From contig JAUISW010000001.1 of assembly GCA_030434875.1 (NCBI GenBank), positions 2,367,501 through 2,431,500 of the forward strand: a stretch of DNA of 64,000 bases, read 5' to 3'. The position numbers and the translations under genes are program-made. The DNA comes from Lachnospiraceae bacterium C1.1 (GTDB lineage: Bacteria > Bacillota > Clostridia > Lachnospirales > Lachnospiraceae). This document shows positions 1 to 9,520 of this stretch, piece by piece. A model generated the notes under the pieces. The model ran no database searches. It was not told the DNA's origin and saw nothing but the letters and a program-made list of their open reading frames with translations. Each line of letters opens with the position of its first letter. Positions within the stretch are counted from its first letter, which is position 1.

Positions 1-976
1 CAGAGCTTACAATCTCATTTGAAATATCAGTCATAAGCTTTGACAGTATAATTCTATTTATACAAGGTAATATCTCTGTATCTGCTAATGCATCTGCAGT
101 CTGCTTTGATACTCTCTTTTCAAGATGCATTTCATTTTCTACTGTTTCTGCAATAGAAGCATAAGAATCTGCATCATCACTATGAATCCAATCAGAAATC
201 AAGTCACTGCAATATGCCTGTAGTTGAGAATTTTCTGTCATAAAATCAGAAAGTCCATCGAAAACACTATCTGGGAGTGTTCTTCTTCCAGCGGTTAAAA
301 TAATATGAGCAGCCAACTTTCCCAGACTGTGATCCACATCATTGTATCCAGTAATCTGAGAAACCATACCCCAGAACAAATCAGATGCTTCATACTTTAC
401 AAATTCCTGATATAAATAGTTATCAGCAGAATTTAATCCTGCCTTCAGAACAGATTTAATGATTGATAGAGGATCTGTTCTCTGCGACTCTCCAATTGCA
501 GCCATTACAGCAAGTTGCAGTTTTGTAGGAGAATCCAAAGAATCCGCCAACTTAACTACATCATCTCTTCTTGATTTTGCATTTAAGAATTTACGATACT
601 TTTTGACCTGATTGCGCAGAGCAACCGATGATGGTATTCCCATTTCATCCATCCAAATTGCGATAAGATCTGCTCTAAACTCTTCACTATATAACTCAAC
701 ATCAAGAAGCCAGTTATCATCTGGTTTCTCATAATTCATAGAGTTATATATCAAGAAATTCTGGGTAGGTTCATCTACAGCAATCGTCTTCTTAATAGCA
801 AAATTATTATTCCCTGTAAGGCAAAGAACTTTTGCATTATGAAGTTCTAAATCATTAATCTGATCTATGAACTCACCTTCCTCGTCGTACCAAATAATAA
901 TTCTTCTTTTATAGAACTCAGGAAGGACAGCCAAAAAACGCTTATTCAATTCCTGACTAATTGTTTGTAAATCCAT
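1..976 (-). CDS. pglZ: BREX type 1 alkaline-phosphatase-like protein PglZ (N-terminal part, cut by window edge)
   Basis: Partial gene read leftwards off the window; about 325 codons are visible without a stop. The ATG at 976 follows a Shine-Dalgarno AAGGAATG and lies 12 bases after the pglX stop. The protein opens MDLQTISQELNKRF and then has IIIWYDEEGEF, which resembles the start of PglZ proteins, where a WYDxxGEF segment recurs. PglZ is an alkaline-phosphatase-superfamily protein needed for BREX phage exclusion; its metal-binding phosphatase domain would lie in the missing C-terminal part. The position directly after pglX matches the type 1 BREX order brxA-brxB-brxC-pglX-pglZ-brxL. The identification rests on gene order plus the N-terminal segment, so it is strong but not complete. 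Confidence 0.85.
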   Translation of the reverse strand, partial: MDLQTISQELNKRFLAVLPEFYKRRIIIWYDEEGEFIDQINDLELHNAKVLCLTGNNNFAIKKTIAVDEPTQNFLIYNSMNYEKPDDNWLLDVELYSEEFRADLIAIWMDEMGIPSSVALRNQVKKYRKFLNAKSRRDDVVKLADSLDSPTKLQLAVMAAIGESQRTDPLSIIKSVLKAGLNSADNYLYQEFVKYEASDLFWGMVSQITGYNDVDHSLGKLAAHIILTAGRRTLPDSVFDGLSDFMTENSQLQAYCSDLISDWIHSDDADSYASIAETVENEMHLEKRVSKQTADALADTEILPCINRIILSKLMTDISNEIVSS

Positions 977-988
977 GAAATCATTCCT

Positions 989-3900
989 TTACTTTATTTT
1001 CGCCAATACATCCTTAAAGATGTCATAGTTCTTTTTTACACCTTCATCAAGGTCAATAGAGATCATCTGATCGGCAAGATGATGAATTCGCTCCTCATAT
1101 TCGTGAAGCTCTTCATCTTTTTCTTTAAGCATTTTTAACTTTTTATCCAATTTCACCTTATCAGATCCAGAAACACTAAATTGTCTTTGTTCAATTTCGT
1201 CTATTGCTGTTCTATACCTAGACTGAAGTTCATGAACATAATCTGTTCTAATTCGAGCAATAATATCCTCACGATATCTGTGCATATAGATTAAACATTT
1301 AAAACCATTCTTTTTGCCTGAATCAAACAGCCAATATATAGGTCGTTTACCAGCTCCTGATAAAGAGTATATGTCACAAATATCAGTATATAAGTCGTTC
1401 ATGAAATATTCTCTAATTTTATTTTTGGGCGTACCAGAACCTTTTAACGAATCAGCAATATAAGACAAGTTTTCTTCTAAATCTGCTTCCCCAAAAGCGG
1501 CCTTTATAAACTCAATAAATCTTACAACTATATCATCATCAAAATATTCATCATCAGTGATCGGAATTATGTCATCATTATCAACTGAAAACGAACTAGA
1601 TTCTGGAATTGTAGTGTAATTATTTGCACAAATTATTCCAGGTTGTTCCAGTGAATACCTTCCAAACATACAGCCTACAGCATAGACTATAAGGCTTCTA
1701 ATATCTTTCTCTCTGCTAGCCAGTCCACATGACGATTCAAGTGACTTTTCATCTACACTAAAGTCAATCTCGTTTTCTAGACCATAAATATCAATAAACA
1801 GCTCATTTATACGTTCCTCATTTTTTTTCAAACGTACAAATCTGTTTCTACAATCATCATCCCATTTAGCAAATGCGTCAGAAATTTTACCCTTTCCATA
1901 TTCTAAAAGAGGATGTTTCTTAAAGTCGAATGATTGCTCGTGAGAATCCCAATCTTTCTTAGCTATTTCTACGCAATCTTCAACCAATTGATCTATCTCT
2001 GGTTTTCTTTCTCTGTCAAAATAAACCGGTATACGTGCCATATCTCCAACCTGAGTAGAAATAGTCGGGTTTAGTATTTTTATGCATTTCTGGGATATCT
2101 TCGAATTTAAAAATCCCAAAACATATTTAATATTCTGTTCCGCAGGGAAACCGCTCGATCCCTTAACGTCAAACAAAAAACCACCTTCACAATACCTACC
2201 CGAAAATGAAGCACTCGTAATATCAGACCATGTAATACATGGTTTCAGGTAAAATTGAGGATTTCGTATAACAGCACCCGGATATTTTCTCACATCCCTA
2301 CCATTGTATTCCCAGTTTATTACATAGCTTCTATTTCCATACCATCGTCTAAATGCACCACCCTTATTGTACGGAAACCATTTATGAATGCCATCATTTG
2401 TATCATCAAGATTTGTATACCCAAATCCAATCTTTGAATAGTCACATTCAAACCATAATCTTAAAAACAAATCATTTTTAGCTGTCTGCAGTCCTACTTT
2501 AGGTTCAGCAATCGCTTTCAGTGGTTGCGCACTTTCAAATACATTTAACAACTTTTCACTTGCCATAAAGGCAATAGGAAATCCCTCGATTCTATAAAAA
2601 TTGCTCTTATCAAAACTATGGAAATATGGTTTTGTATTGTCTTCTATAGCTTCAAGAACCTTTTTCTTCTGAATTTCCATGCCACCAGTAAATGCAGATA
2701 AATCAAAATATGATCCAACTTTTTGACTATTATCATTGGTGAGAACAAAAGTACAGATTGGAACTGTTGCTTCTTCATACGCAGAATACTCCATCTGAAT
2801 CAAAGTCGATATTCCTTTATTATCAATCAAATGCTTTCTAAGTTTTTCATACGATTTGATATACATCCAAACAAAGGGTGTCATAAATCCAGCATATCCA
2901 TCCGCTGTGGCATACTTCAAGTTTCTATAAATGAATACACTAAATAAATCTGCTGAATAATCTTTATAATTACTAAGCAAATACTGCTTTAAATCCTCAT
3001 TATATTTATTTAGGTATGGCGGATTTGTTGCTACCACTTTATATTTTGCAGCCATTATCTTAGCAACATTAATCAATGGTACTAATTGTTCATCTACCGC
3101 CATTTTTTCCAGACAAATATCATCTTCAATCTCAAGGATTCTCTTATCTATGTTTTCCCAATCTTTGTTTTTTACATCAATTAGCGATCCATAATTCTTT
3201 GCATCTCTAAATTCTAGAATTAAATCATTTATGTCTCTTTCTAAAGAACTATCGCCGGCACAAAAATAATCAATTACATATTTTTCTACATGATTACTCT
3301 CACGAATTGCATATATATGAGGTTGAATCCCCTTATGAAAAAAACGTCTGTCATATTGTCTAGCTTTCATCATTAGTGAAAAATATGCTAGTTGAGCAGC
3401 TCTTCCATCGATATCCAACCCAAAAATATTGTGCTTTAGTATTGCTTCAACTGCTTCACGATCAGAATAACCATATTCACGATAGATTTTCAGGAATACC
3501 TCAAATGCGTATATTGCAAAATGACCTGAACCGATACAAGGATCAAAAAAAGTCAATTCTTCCGGACTTATCTTTGCATCTACTTTCCTGCCTATATTTT
3601 GCCCGATAAAATAATCTAATTCATTGTTAATAGTTGAATTGTTATGTTCTACCCAATATCTACCGATTGAATTATCTATAATATATCTAACAACCCAGTT
3701 TGTAGTAAAAAGCTGAGTTGCCGCAGGAATATCCTGCTTTTTCACTGGTCCCTTATTACTAATATTAACTACTTCTTCATGTTTTTCTGAAATGTAATAT
3801 TGATAAAACCAGCCAATTATTTCTAGTTCTCCTCCTTTGGAAGATACATCAAAATCATTCTCTTCAACATCGCTAATTAATCTATCTATTACGCTACCTT

Positions 3901-4438
3901 CTCTGAGTAAATAATCTGGTAGCAACAATTCTGTATAATCAGCTATTTTCTGAAACATTACAGGCAAGATGGAATTCAAATCGTTACATTGTGCAATTAG
4001 TAAATATTTAAAAAGCTCCTCCTCTTGATTATTCTCTTTCATCTCGTATATTTTGTTTCTGTCAATTCCTTGCAATTCGATATGAAGAGCTTCTGTTAAA
4101 ATTTGTGGTCTAAAGTTATTGTTATCATCAGTAAATACTCGCACATGGCTTGGTAAATATCCATTAACTTCCATAAATCGTAAAGCGACAAAGCGGTTAA
4201 ACCAAGTGTAGGCTACTTCTTCCATCACCTGTTCAAATCCTTCTTCAGCTATTCTTCTGATTAGCGCCTGTCTTTGTTTTCTTTCCGTTGAAGTCAATAA
4301 CGTGCCATTAATGCTTTCAATATTATTATCAGGTACAACACCATCTTCTATACCATACTGTAGTGCCTTTTGAGTAACCTTCTCTACTAATTCACTCCTA
4401 GCCCACACTGCATATTTCTTAATCGCATTCTTATCCAT
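989..4438 (-). CDS. pglX: BREX type 1 adenine-specific DNA methyltransferase PglX
   Basis: A 1149-residue protein of the usual PglX length. Methyltransferase motif I, DPCIGSGHF, is at residues 299-307 and the catalytic motif IV, NPPY, at about 472-475, as expected for an N6-adenine DNA methyltransferase of the Eco57I/PglX type. In BREX this enzyme marks host DNA at a non-palindromic site and is also required for blocking phage replication. The region after the methylase core (about 600-1149) should hold target recognition and BREX-specific domains. The ATG at 4438 has a Shine-Dalgarno AAGGAG 7 bases upstream and is 12 bases downstream of the brxC stop, so the two are one operon. The frame is intact. 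The gene is visibly AT-rich compared with the conjugation genes. Confidence 0.95.
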   Translation of the reverse strand: MDKNAIKKYAVWARSELVEKVTQKALQYGIEDGVVPDNNIESINGTLLTSTERKQRQALIRRIAEEGFEQVMEEVAYTWFNRFVALRFMEVNGYLPSHVRVFTDDNNNFRPQILTEALHIELQGIDRNKIYEMKENNQEEELFKYLLIAQCNDLNSILPVMFQKIADYTELLLPDYLLREGSVIDRLISDVEENDFDVSSKGGELEIIGWFYQYYISEKHEEVVNISNKGPVKKQDIPAATQLFTTNWVVRYIIDNSIGRYWVEHNNSTINNELDYFIGQNIGRKVDAKISPEELTFFDPCIGSGHFAIYAFEVFLKIYREYGYSDREAVEAILKHNIFGLDIDGRAAQLAYFSLMMKARQYDRRFFHKGIQPHIYAIRESNHVEKYVIDYFCAGDSSLERDINDLILEFRDAKNYGSLIDVKNKDWENIDKRILEIEDDICLEKMAVDEQLVPLINVAKIMAAKYKVVATNPPYLNKYNEDLKQYLLSNYKDYSADLFSVFIYRNLKYATADGYAGFMTPFVWMYIKSYEKLRKHLIDNKGISTLIQMEYSAYEEATVPICTFVLTNDNSQKVGSYFDLSAFTGGMEIQKKKVLEAIEDNTKPYFHSFDKSNFYRIEGFPIAFMASEKLLNVFESAQPLKAIAEPKVGLQTAKNDLFLRLWFECDYSKIGFGYTNLDDTNDGIHKWFPYNKGGAFRRWYGNRSYVINWEYNGRDVRKYPGAVIRNPQFYLKPCITWSDITSASFSGRYCEGGFLFDVKGSSGFPAEQNIKYVLGFLNSKISQKCIKILNPTISTQVGDMARIPVYFDRERKPEIDQLVEDCVEIAKKDWDSHEQSFDFKKHPLLEYGKGKISDAFAKWDDDCRNRFVRLKKNEERINELFIDIYGLENEIDFSVDEKSLESSCGLASREKDIRSLIVYAVGCMFGRYSLEQPGIICANNYTTIPESSSFSVDNDDIIPITDDEYFDDDIVVRFIEFIKAAFGEADLEENLSYIADSLKGSGTPKNKIREYFMNDLYTDICDIYSLSGAGKRPIYWLFDSGKKNGFKCLIYMHRYREDIIARIRTDYVHELQSRYRTAIDEIEQRQFSVSGSDKVKLDKKLKMLKEKDEELHEYEERIHHLADQMISIDLDEGVKKNYDIFKDVLAKIK

Positions 4439-4450
4439 GCTACCTTCTCC

Positions 4451-7400
4451 TTAATTTATTTGTATTCCATCACTTCCCTGTAAGTACTGTTTCATCTGCT
4501 TACGGATATTTTCTACATAAGCATCAATATCCTCATCGGATTTAAGCACCTTTGCAGGGAACATCTGCTGTCTTGCAATCTTCTTAATGATTTCCTTCTT
4601 TACAGGAGGCTTTTTTTCACTAGCATCTTCCGGTTTCACTACAGGAACTAGCTTTGGCCTCATAGCTGACTCAATCGCCATAGTCGCTCTGTCTTTTTCT
4701 GCCCACATCGGTACTGACATACCATCAAGAAGCGCCAAACTCTTTTCAGCAGCGATCTGTTCTTTCTTCTGATCAAAGAACTTATCTGCTCTTTCTGAAA
4801 TGAGCTTTGTTTCTTCATTTGCAAAAGCATTCTCATGAATAGCCTCTAAGCACGAACGAACTATTTCAAGAAGATTTTCTCTCTTTTCATCAAGCATTGC
4901 ATCATGAGACTTTTCTACAATACTCTGCAACTCATTCAGTTCTGGTATACGCTTATAGTCATATGCTTTCCCATCTATTACATGCGTGATAAGTCTCATC
5001 TGATTAAGAGCATGCTCTGCTTCCTGATCATGACTGATATAATCCAAATCATTCTTGAGGCTCTCTACAAAGTTTGCTGCATTATCAAATACCGAAACCT
5101 GGGTTTTAAAGAAGCTCTCAACATTCTTCAGGTGATCCTGCATATCATAGAGTGTATCCTCACTTGCTACTACTTTATCTATGAGTGCAATGTTGTCACT
5201 CTTCTGAGAAAGAACATCTCTTACAACTCTTACAGCATCTCGAACTGCTGAATGATCAGGGTACTTATGTCCTTCATATTTTTCACTAAGTTCATTGTAA
5301 TGAGCTTCAAGTTTTTCAAACTCAGTAATGATAAATGCTATAAGACCATCTTCATCTGCAGGTACGTCCATTACATCAAGGAAGTCTCTTAAAAAATCTC
5401 TTGCTTCTTTAACCTTTGCAGGGCTTACAACATGACGTTTTGTAATTTCTGTCTTTCCTACTTCACTCTTCTTACGAAGCATATCTGGTAGCCTAGAATC
5501 AGTCGGCTGAATTGTCATACCACTGTACTTAATAGTTACCTTCTGTTCATAGATAAGAAGTGCAACTACTGCAGCTATATCAATCTCTCTCCAACCACTT
5601 GGAATACCTTGATATCTTGCCTGGATATCTGACATCTTAGTAGTGATATGCTTCATATCCTGCATTTCAAGATATTCTTCAATCTTCTGAGCCGCTCCAC
5701 TGTTAGGATTTGTTCCTGCAATATACTGCTCTGCTCCTGTAAGAATTGAAACAATATCAGAATCATCGTTGGCATTCTTTCCTACAAGTTCAAGATCGTA
5801 ATATACATGAGTAACAAGATACTCAAGAGACTGATCTAATTTACTCTTAGCATCACCACCCTTAATCTCAATATGCTCGCCATCTACATAGAACTCAGCC
5901 GTCTCGATAGCCTTCTTGATTGCATCAAGAGCATCTTTTTCATACTTTGTAGCCTCATCCTGCTGATTACGGATAATATCCTGAACAGACTTAGGAAGCT
6001 GTGCTACATTTCTTGTCTTTACATACTTTCTAATCTTCAGAGCATTCTCAATAAGCTCATAATATTTACCATCTCCAAGAACAACAATTGCCTGCCCCTT
6101 AGAGTTTGTTTGTAATCTAAGCTCATTCTTTTCAGTATCATCTGTTGCGATAGAATAAATCTGTAACTTCATTCCTCCAGTAACAGATCCATTTGCCTGA
6201 CCATCCACATACTGGTCATATGGGAAGTCATAGATCTTATAACGATACTTCTTCTTATCGTAAATATCGCCAAATACAAGATGACCAATTCTTTCGATAA
6301 TCTGAGCAGTATCTACTGATGTATCTTTGATTTCTCTTGCGATATCCTGCTCTTCATCAGTAAGGAAGTTATATGTATTACCAGTTCTACCAATGTAGTT
6401 CTGGCTAAGAAGTCTATCTAAAGATTCTCGAACCTGCTCACGCATCTGAATCTTATCCATGTTGATATTATCAGCCATAAGGATAACGATAGAATCCAAA
6501 GTTGACTTCACATCATTGTCCAGATAACGAATCAAATAAAGGAGTTTTAATACATCAACATCCTGAGGTTTGATACCTCTGTCTTCATCAGCCGCTGTCT
6601 GACATCTTTCGATAACACGACGAATAGCACCGTCCAAAAATGTATGAACAGTGTCGTAGAAAAGATAGAATGGAGCAATGCTGTATTCATCTTTATTTTC
6701 AATTTTCTGTGCAGCTTCCTGAAATCCTGAAAGCATAGATCTCTCACCACCGGATAAGTGCTTACCAGCGTTACCATGCTTACGAATCTCAGAGAATACC
6801 TTCTGCATCAAAATAAACTGATATGGAACAAATGGGAAATTCTTAGAGAAATCCTGGGCTGTTTCATATCCTCTGATATCTAAGAGTGCATCATCCTTAT
6901 TGAACTTAAGTAAGTTTCTAAGCACAGAATCACTTGATTCAAATACTTCTGTAAGTCTCTTATCAGCTTCATCTGTCTTAGACAAAATTCTCTTTTGAAT
7001 AACCTCATCTGCAGATGCAGATGAAAGAGAAAGTCTTGTCTTAAATCTTGCCTGAATACGTGAGAACTCATCCTGACGAGTCTTAATGATCTCATCAAGT
7101 GCTTCCTGGCCAGTACAAACAACCCACACTTTTCCTTCGCACTCACTACCGATTTTTTCTACAAGTGACTGTAAGTTAATAAGATGATCCGTGTTACTTC
7201 CGATGTACTGACCAACCTCATCAATCATGAATAATAAGCGGAAGTTATCCGGCTTTGTATTTACATAATCCTTAATCTCAGATACAAGCTGAGCAATACT
7301 CATTTCTACTGTCTCAGTACCATTGAACCAATTACGAGAAGCTTCTTCGCTCATTCCAAGAACTTGCTGTAATGTTTCAACAATATCATCTTCCCAGAAT

Positions 7401-7999
7401 GCAAAAGCATCTCTGGACTCAAGCCAAGGCTGTCCATTTTTTTCTTCAAATACTCTTCTGAATTCTTCTGTTTTACCTTGTTTATCAATAAACTGTTCAA
7501 GCTTAGCAACCTTAAGATCCTCACCATAGAATCCAAGATAGTTATAAAACATCTTTGCAAATACTCGAAGTACTGCTGTAGCATCTTTATTGATAGACCC
7601 CTCAATATCAATATTGAAAAGGATTGTATCTGTTTCCCCTTTAGTTGCACGGTCAATGAGCATAAATGTAGCTGGATCATCTTCGAACTTACTGCGGAAT
7701 CGCTCTACAGTTCTAATACCATCTACTTCTTTATTCTCTAAGATGTATGAAAGAATCTTCAAGAAGTGAGATTTACCACTTCCAAAGAAACCAGAAATCC
7801 ATACACCAATGTCTGCTGTTTTATCATTAAATGCATCACCATAATTATTAAAGAATGAAATAAAATGCTTCTTCAATTCTTTTGTGATAACATATTCATT
7901 CAATTCCTGCACCAATACATCATTGGCATCCTGATCTACTTTAACGACACCATTAATTTTTCTATCAATGTCGTCCTTAAACATCTGCTGAATCTTCAT
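4451..7999 (-). CDS. brxC: BREX P-loop ATPase BrxC
   Basis: A 1182-residue protein with a Walker A loop GFFGSGKS at residues 70-77, preceded by GVWIS, as in BrxC/PglY proteins, and a Walker B-like segment LLFMIDEVGQYI near residue 250. BrxC is a large ATPase, distantly related to Orc/Cdc6-type AAA proteins, and is an essential core component of BREX. The C-terminal third is rich in charged helices. The ATG at 7999 has a GGAGGG Shine-Dalgarno. It sits 18 bases after brxB and 12 bases before pglX. Several long antisense open frames inside it are coding shadows. No frameshift is seen. Confidence 0.95.
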   Translation of the reverse strand: MKIQQMFKDDIDRKINGVVKVDQDANDVLVQELNEYVITKELKKHFISFFNNYGDAFNDKTADIGVWISGFFGSGKSHFLKILSYILENKEVDGIRTVERFRSKFEDDPATFMLIDRATKGETDTILFNIDIEGSINKDATAVLRVFAKMFYNYLGFYGEDLKVAKLEQFIDKQGKTEEFRRVFEEKNGQPWLESRDAFAFWEDDIVETLQQVLGMSEEASRNWFNGTETVEMSIAQLVSEIKDYVNTKPDNFRLLFMIDEVGQYIGSNTDHLINLQSLVEKIGSECEGKVWVVCTGQEALDEIIKTRQDEFSRIQARFKTRLSLSSASADEVIQKRILSKTDEADKRLTEVFESSDSVLRNLLKFNKDDALLDIRGYETAQDFSKNFPFVPYQFILMQKVFSEIRKHGNAGKHLSGGERSMLSGFQEAAQKIENKDEYSIAPFYLFYDTVHTFLDGAIRRVIERCQTAADEDRGIKPQDVDVLKLLYLIRYLDNDVKSTLDSIVILMADNINMDKIQMREQVRESLDRLLSQNYIGRTGNTYNFLTDEEQDIAREIKDTSVDTAQIIERIGHLVFGDIYDKKKYRYKIYDFPYDQYVDGQANGSVTGGMKLQIYSIATDDTEKNELRLQTNSKGQAIVVLGDGKYYELIENALKIRKYVKTRNVAQLPKSVQDIIRNQQDEATKYEKDALDAIKKAIETAEFYVDGEHIEIKGGDAKSKLDQSLEYLVTHVYYDLELVGKNANDDSDIVSILTGAEQYIAGTNPNSGAAQKIEEYLEMQDMKHITTKMSDIQARYQGIPSGWREIDIAAVVALLIYEQKVTIKYSGMTIQPTDSRLPDMLRKKSEVGKTEITKRHVVSPAKVKEARDFLRDFLDVMDVPADEDGLIAFIITEFEKLEAHYNELSEKYEGHKYPDHSAVRDAVRVVRDVLSQKSDNIALIDKVVASEDTLYDMQDHLKNVESFFKTQVSVFDNAANFVESLKNDLDYISHDQEAEHALNQMRLITHVIDGKAYDYKRIPELNELQSIVEKSHDAMLDEKRENLLEIVRSCLEAIHENAFANEETKLISERADKFFDQKKEQIAAEKSLALLDGMSVPMWAEKDRATMAIESAMRPKLVPVVKPEDASEKKPPVKKEIIKKIARQQMFPAKVLKSDEDIDAYVENIRKQMKQYLQGSDGIQIN

Positions 8000-8017
8000 T
8001 CTATATAACCCTCCAAG

Positions 8018-8575
8018 TTAAATTGCATTAAACGCTCTATAATATCCATTAGGTTCTAACTTATCAAAAAGCCTAAGCTGTCTTCCATTGAAACTACCGG
8101 GATACATAACCAAGATTGGAATGTTTGGTACTTCCGGTTGTATCGCTTCAAGAAGCGCATGAACTCTTGCAAAAGGAAATACTTCCCCGACTCCTGTAAT
8201 AAGAAGTACATCTCCATCCCTCTGCTCTTCTGGTTTAATCTTTTCAACGAAAGCTTTATTATTTGCAAATCTGAGAATCTGATCTTTCAGATACTCTTTG
8301 CCTTTCTTCTCTTCCATTGATGCAGCGCCTTTTGTAATACGCTTGTCATCGCAAATCTCTAAAAATGCTCTATAAAGATTTTTTTCTATTACGTGGCATG
8401 CCAAATCTTGATCAGCTACAAGCTGCTCTGTAAAATATCTAACTGCCATCTCATCTGCAGGATCATAGCAAAAGATATGAATATTCACCTCATTGCTAAG
8501 TCCATTTCCTTTAAGGAAATCTTCTTCCTGAATTCTCGTTTTTAGTTTATCCAGACGTTCTAAAATATCGCTCAT
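8018..8575 (-). CDS. brxB: BREX protein BrxB (DUF1788)
   Basis: A 185-residue protein that begins MSDILERLDKLKTRIQEEDF and ends with the segment ILVMYPGSFNGRQLRLFDKL, a typical DUF1788/BrxB C-terminus. BrxB is a small conserved component of BREX whose biochemical role is not settled. The ATG at 8575 has an AGGAGA Shine-Dalgarno 8 bases upstream. It lies 24 bases after the brxA stop and 18 bases before brxC, consistent with one transcript. The family call rests on both the sequence and the gene order. Confidence 0.93.
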   Translation of the reverse strand: MSDILERLDKLKTRIQEEDFLKGNGLSNEVNIHIFCYDPADEMAVRYFTEQLVADQDLACHVIEKNLYRAFLEICDDKRITKGAASMEEKKGKEYLKDQILRFANNKAFVEKIKPEEQRDGDVLLITGVGEVFPFARVHALLEAIQPEVPNIPILVMYPGSFNGRQLRLFDKLEPNGYYRAFNAI

Positions 8576-8599
8576 GTATCAATCTCCTAGACTCTCTAT

Positions 8600-9205
8600 T
8601 TAGTAAAAACAATTGAATGCTGGCAACGCCACATCATTACCATCCGCTCTTATTGCATTATCTACTTCAGAGCAAATCATAACAGGATTAAGCTTCGTTG
8701 CTCTCGGTCCATCAATATATTCATTCTCTATGAGAATCTTATTGAGTACCTGCTTAATCTTATTTATGGTTGCGTCACTCCAAGCAGCAACTTCATCATC
8801 CTGTTCCTGCAAGCGCATGAAGAAAACGTTTAGATTCATCCTGCTGTAAGATAAATCCTGCTCTCTAAACTTTGCACCAATTACAGTAATCATGAAATCC
8901 CATACGAGACGGTACTGCTTCATCATGGCATAAAGGCAAACCTGTTTTCCAACTTCCATAGGACTGTGTGCTACTGTTTTTATAAGTTCATCATCACCAA
9001 GACATCTCAACCTTCTTAGACATCCTGTTACAGTTCTTTTCAAACTCTTTTCTGTTGGAAACTGAAAAAGGTTATCTTCGATGATTCTCGAAATAATCTC
9101 TTCATCACTGAGATTATCATCCACCAGCAGCCTCGCAACTATTCTTGTTTCATAGAATAGAAACTGTTCTCGTGTAATTGCACCACTGCCTTTATAATCA
9201 CCCAA
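8600..9205 (-). CDS. brxA: BREX protein BrxA (DUF1819)
   Basis: About 200 residues. The N-terminus GAITREQFLFYETRIVARLL matches the conserved opening of DUF1819/BrxA, a small helical DNA-binding protein found at the head of BREX operons. Two starts are possible. A GTG at 9214 has no properly placed ribosome site because it lies inside the AGGTGA motif. A TTG at 9205 has that AGGTGA five bases upstream, so I prefer the TTG. Either start is close to, or overlaps, the end of the HTH gene (stop at 9198), implying translational coupling. Confidence 0.9.
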   Translation of the reverse strand: MGDYKGSGAITREQFLFYETRIVARLLVDDNLSDEEIISRIIEDNLFQFPTEKSLKRTVTGCLRRLRCLGDDELIKTVAHSPMEVGKQVCLYAMMKQYRLVWDFMITVIGAKFREQDLSYSRMNLNVFFMRLQEQDDEVAAWSDATINKIKQVLNKILIENEYIDGPRATKLNPVMICSEVDNAIRADGNDVALPAFNCFY

Positions 9206-9425
9206 GCTCGTCACCTACTTTTTCTTTTTTCTCGTAATGAATCAAATCACCAAAATCGCAATCGAGCTTGTCACAAATTTTTTCCAAAACTAACATTGAT
9301 ACCGGCTCGCCCTTACTCATTTTGGCAATTGTACCGCTGCTGAGTTTTACCTCATTCATCAAATCTGTTTTATTCATGTTGTTGTCGATTAATAATTTCC
9401 ATAATCCGTTATATGAAATACTCAT
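9198..9425 (-). CDS. Small XRE/Cro-type HTH regulator at the head of the BREX operon
   Basis: A 75-residue protein made almost wholly of one helix-turn-helix domain: NGLWKLLIDNNMNKTDLMNE for the first helices, then LSSGTIAKMSKGEPVSM for the recognition region. It resembles the YozG/HTH_26 group of Cro-like regulators. Its 3' end overlaps or abuts the brxA start, so it is the first gene of the defence operon and probably an autoregulator. It is not the larger WYL-type BrxR regulator known from other BREX loci. The likely operator is the dyad at 9443-9463 in its own leader. Confidence 0.75.
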   Translation of the reverse strand: MSISYNGLWKLLIDNNMNKTDLMNEVKLSSGTIAKMSKGEPVSMLVLEKICDKLDCDFGDLIHYEKKEKVGDELG

Positions 9426-9442
9426 ACTTTAATAAACCTTTC

Positions 9443-9520
9443 TGCACATGCAAATTTGGTGCACTTTGTTTCTAAAACGCCACATACAGAAATTATACTA
9501 CGATTATGAAGAATTAACAA
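9443..9520 (-). promoter_or_regulatory. Promoter and putative operator of the BREX operon
   Basis: On the minus strand a -35 box TTGTTA (9520-9515) and a -10 box TATAAT (9497-9492) are separated by exactly 17 bases, upstream of the HTH-brxA start. Between the expected transcription start (about 9485) and the start codon lies an interrupted dyad, TGCAC at 9443-9447 and GTGCA at 9459-9463. The boxes are read directly; the operator role is inferred from position. Confidence 0.6.

Noticed and set aside
1821..1828. Run of eight T (A8 on the coding strand) inside pglX as a phase-variation switch
   Set aside because: pglX phase variation is described with longer G tracts; an A8 run is expected by chance in AT-rich coding DNA and the frame is intact.
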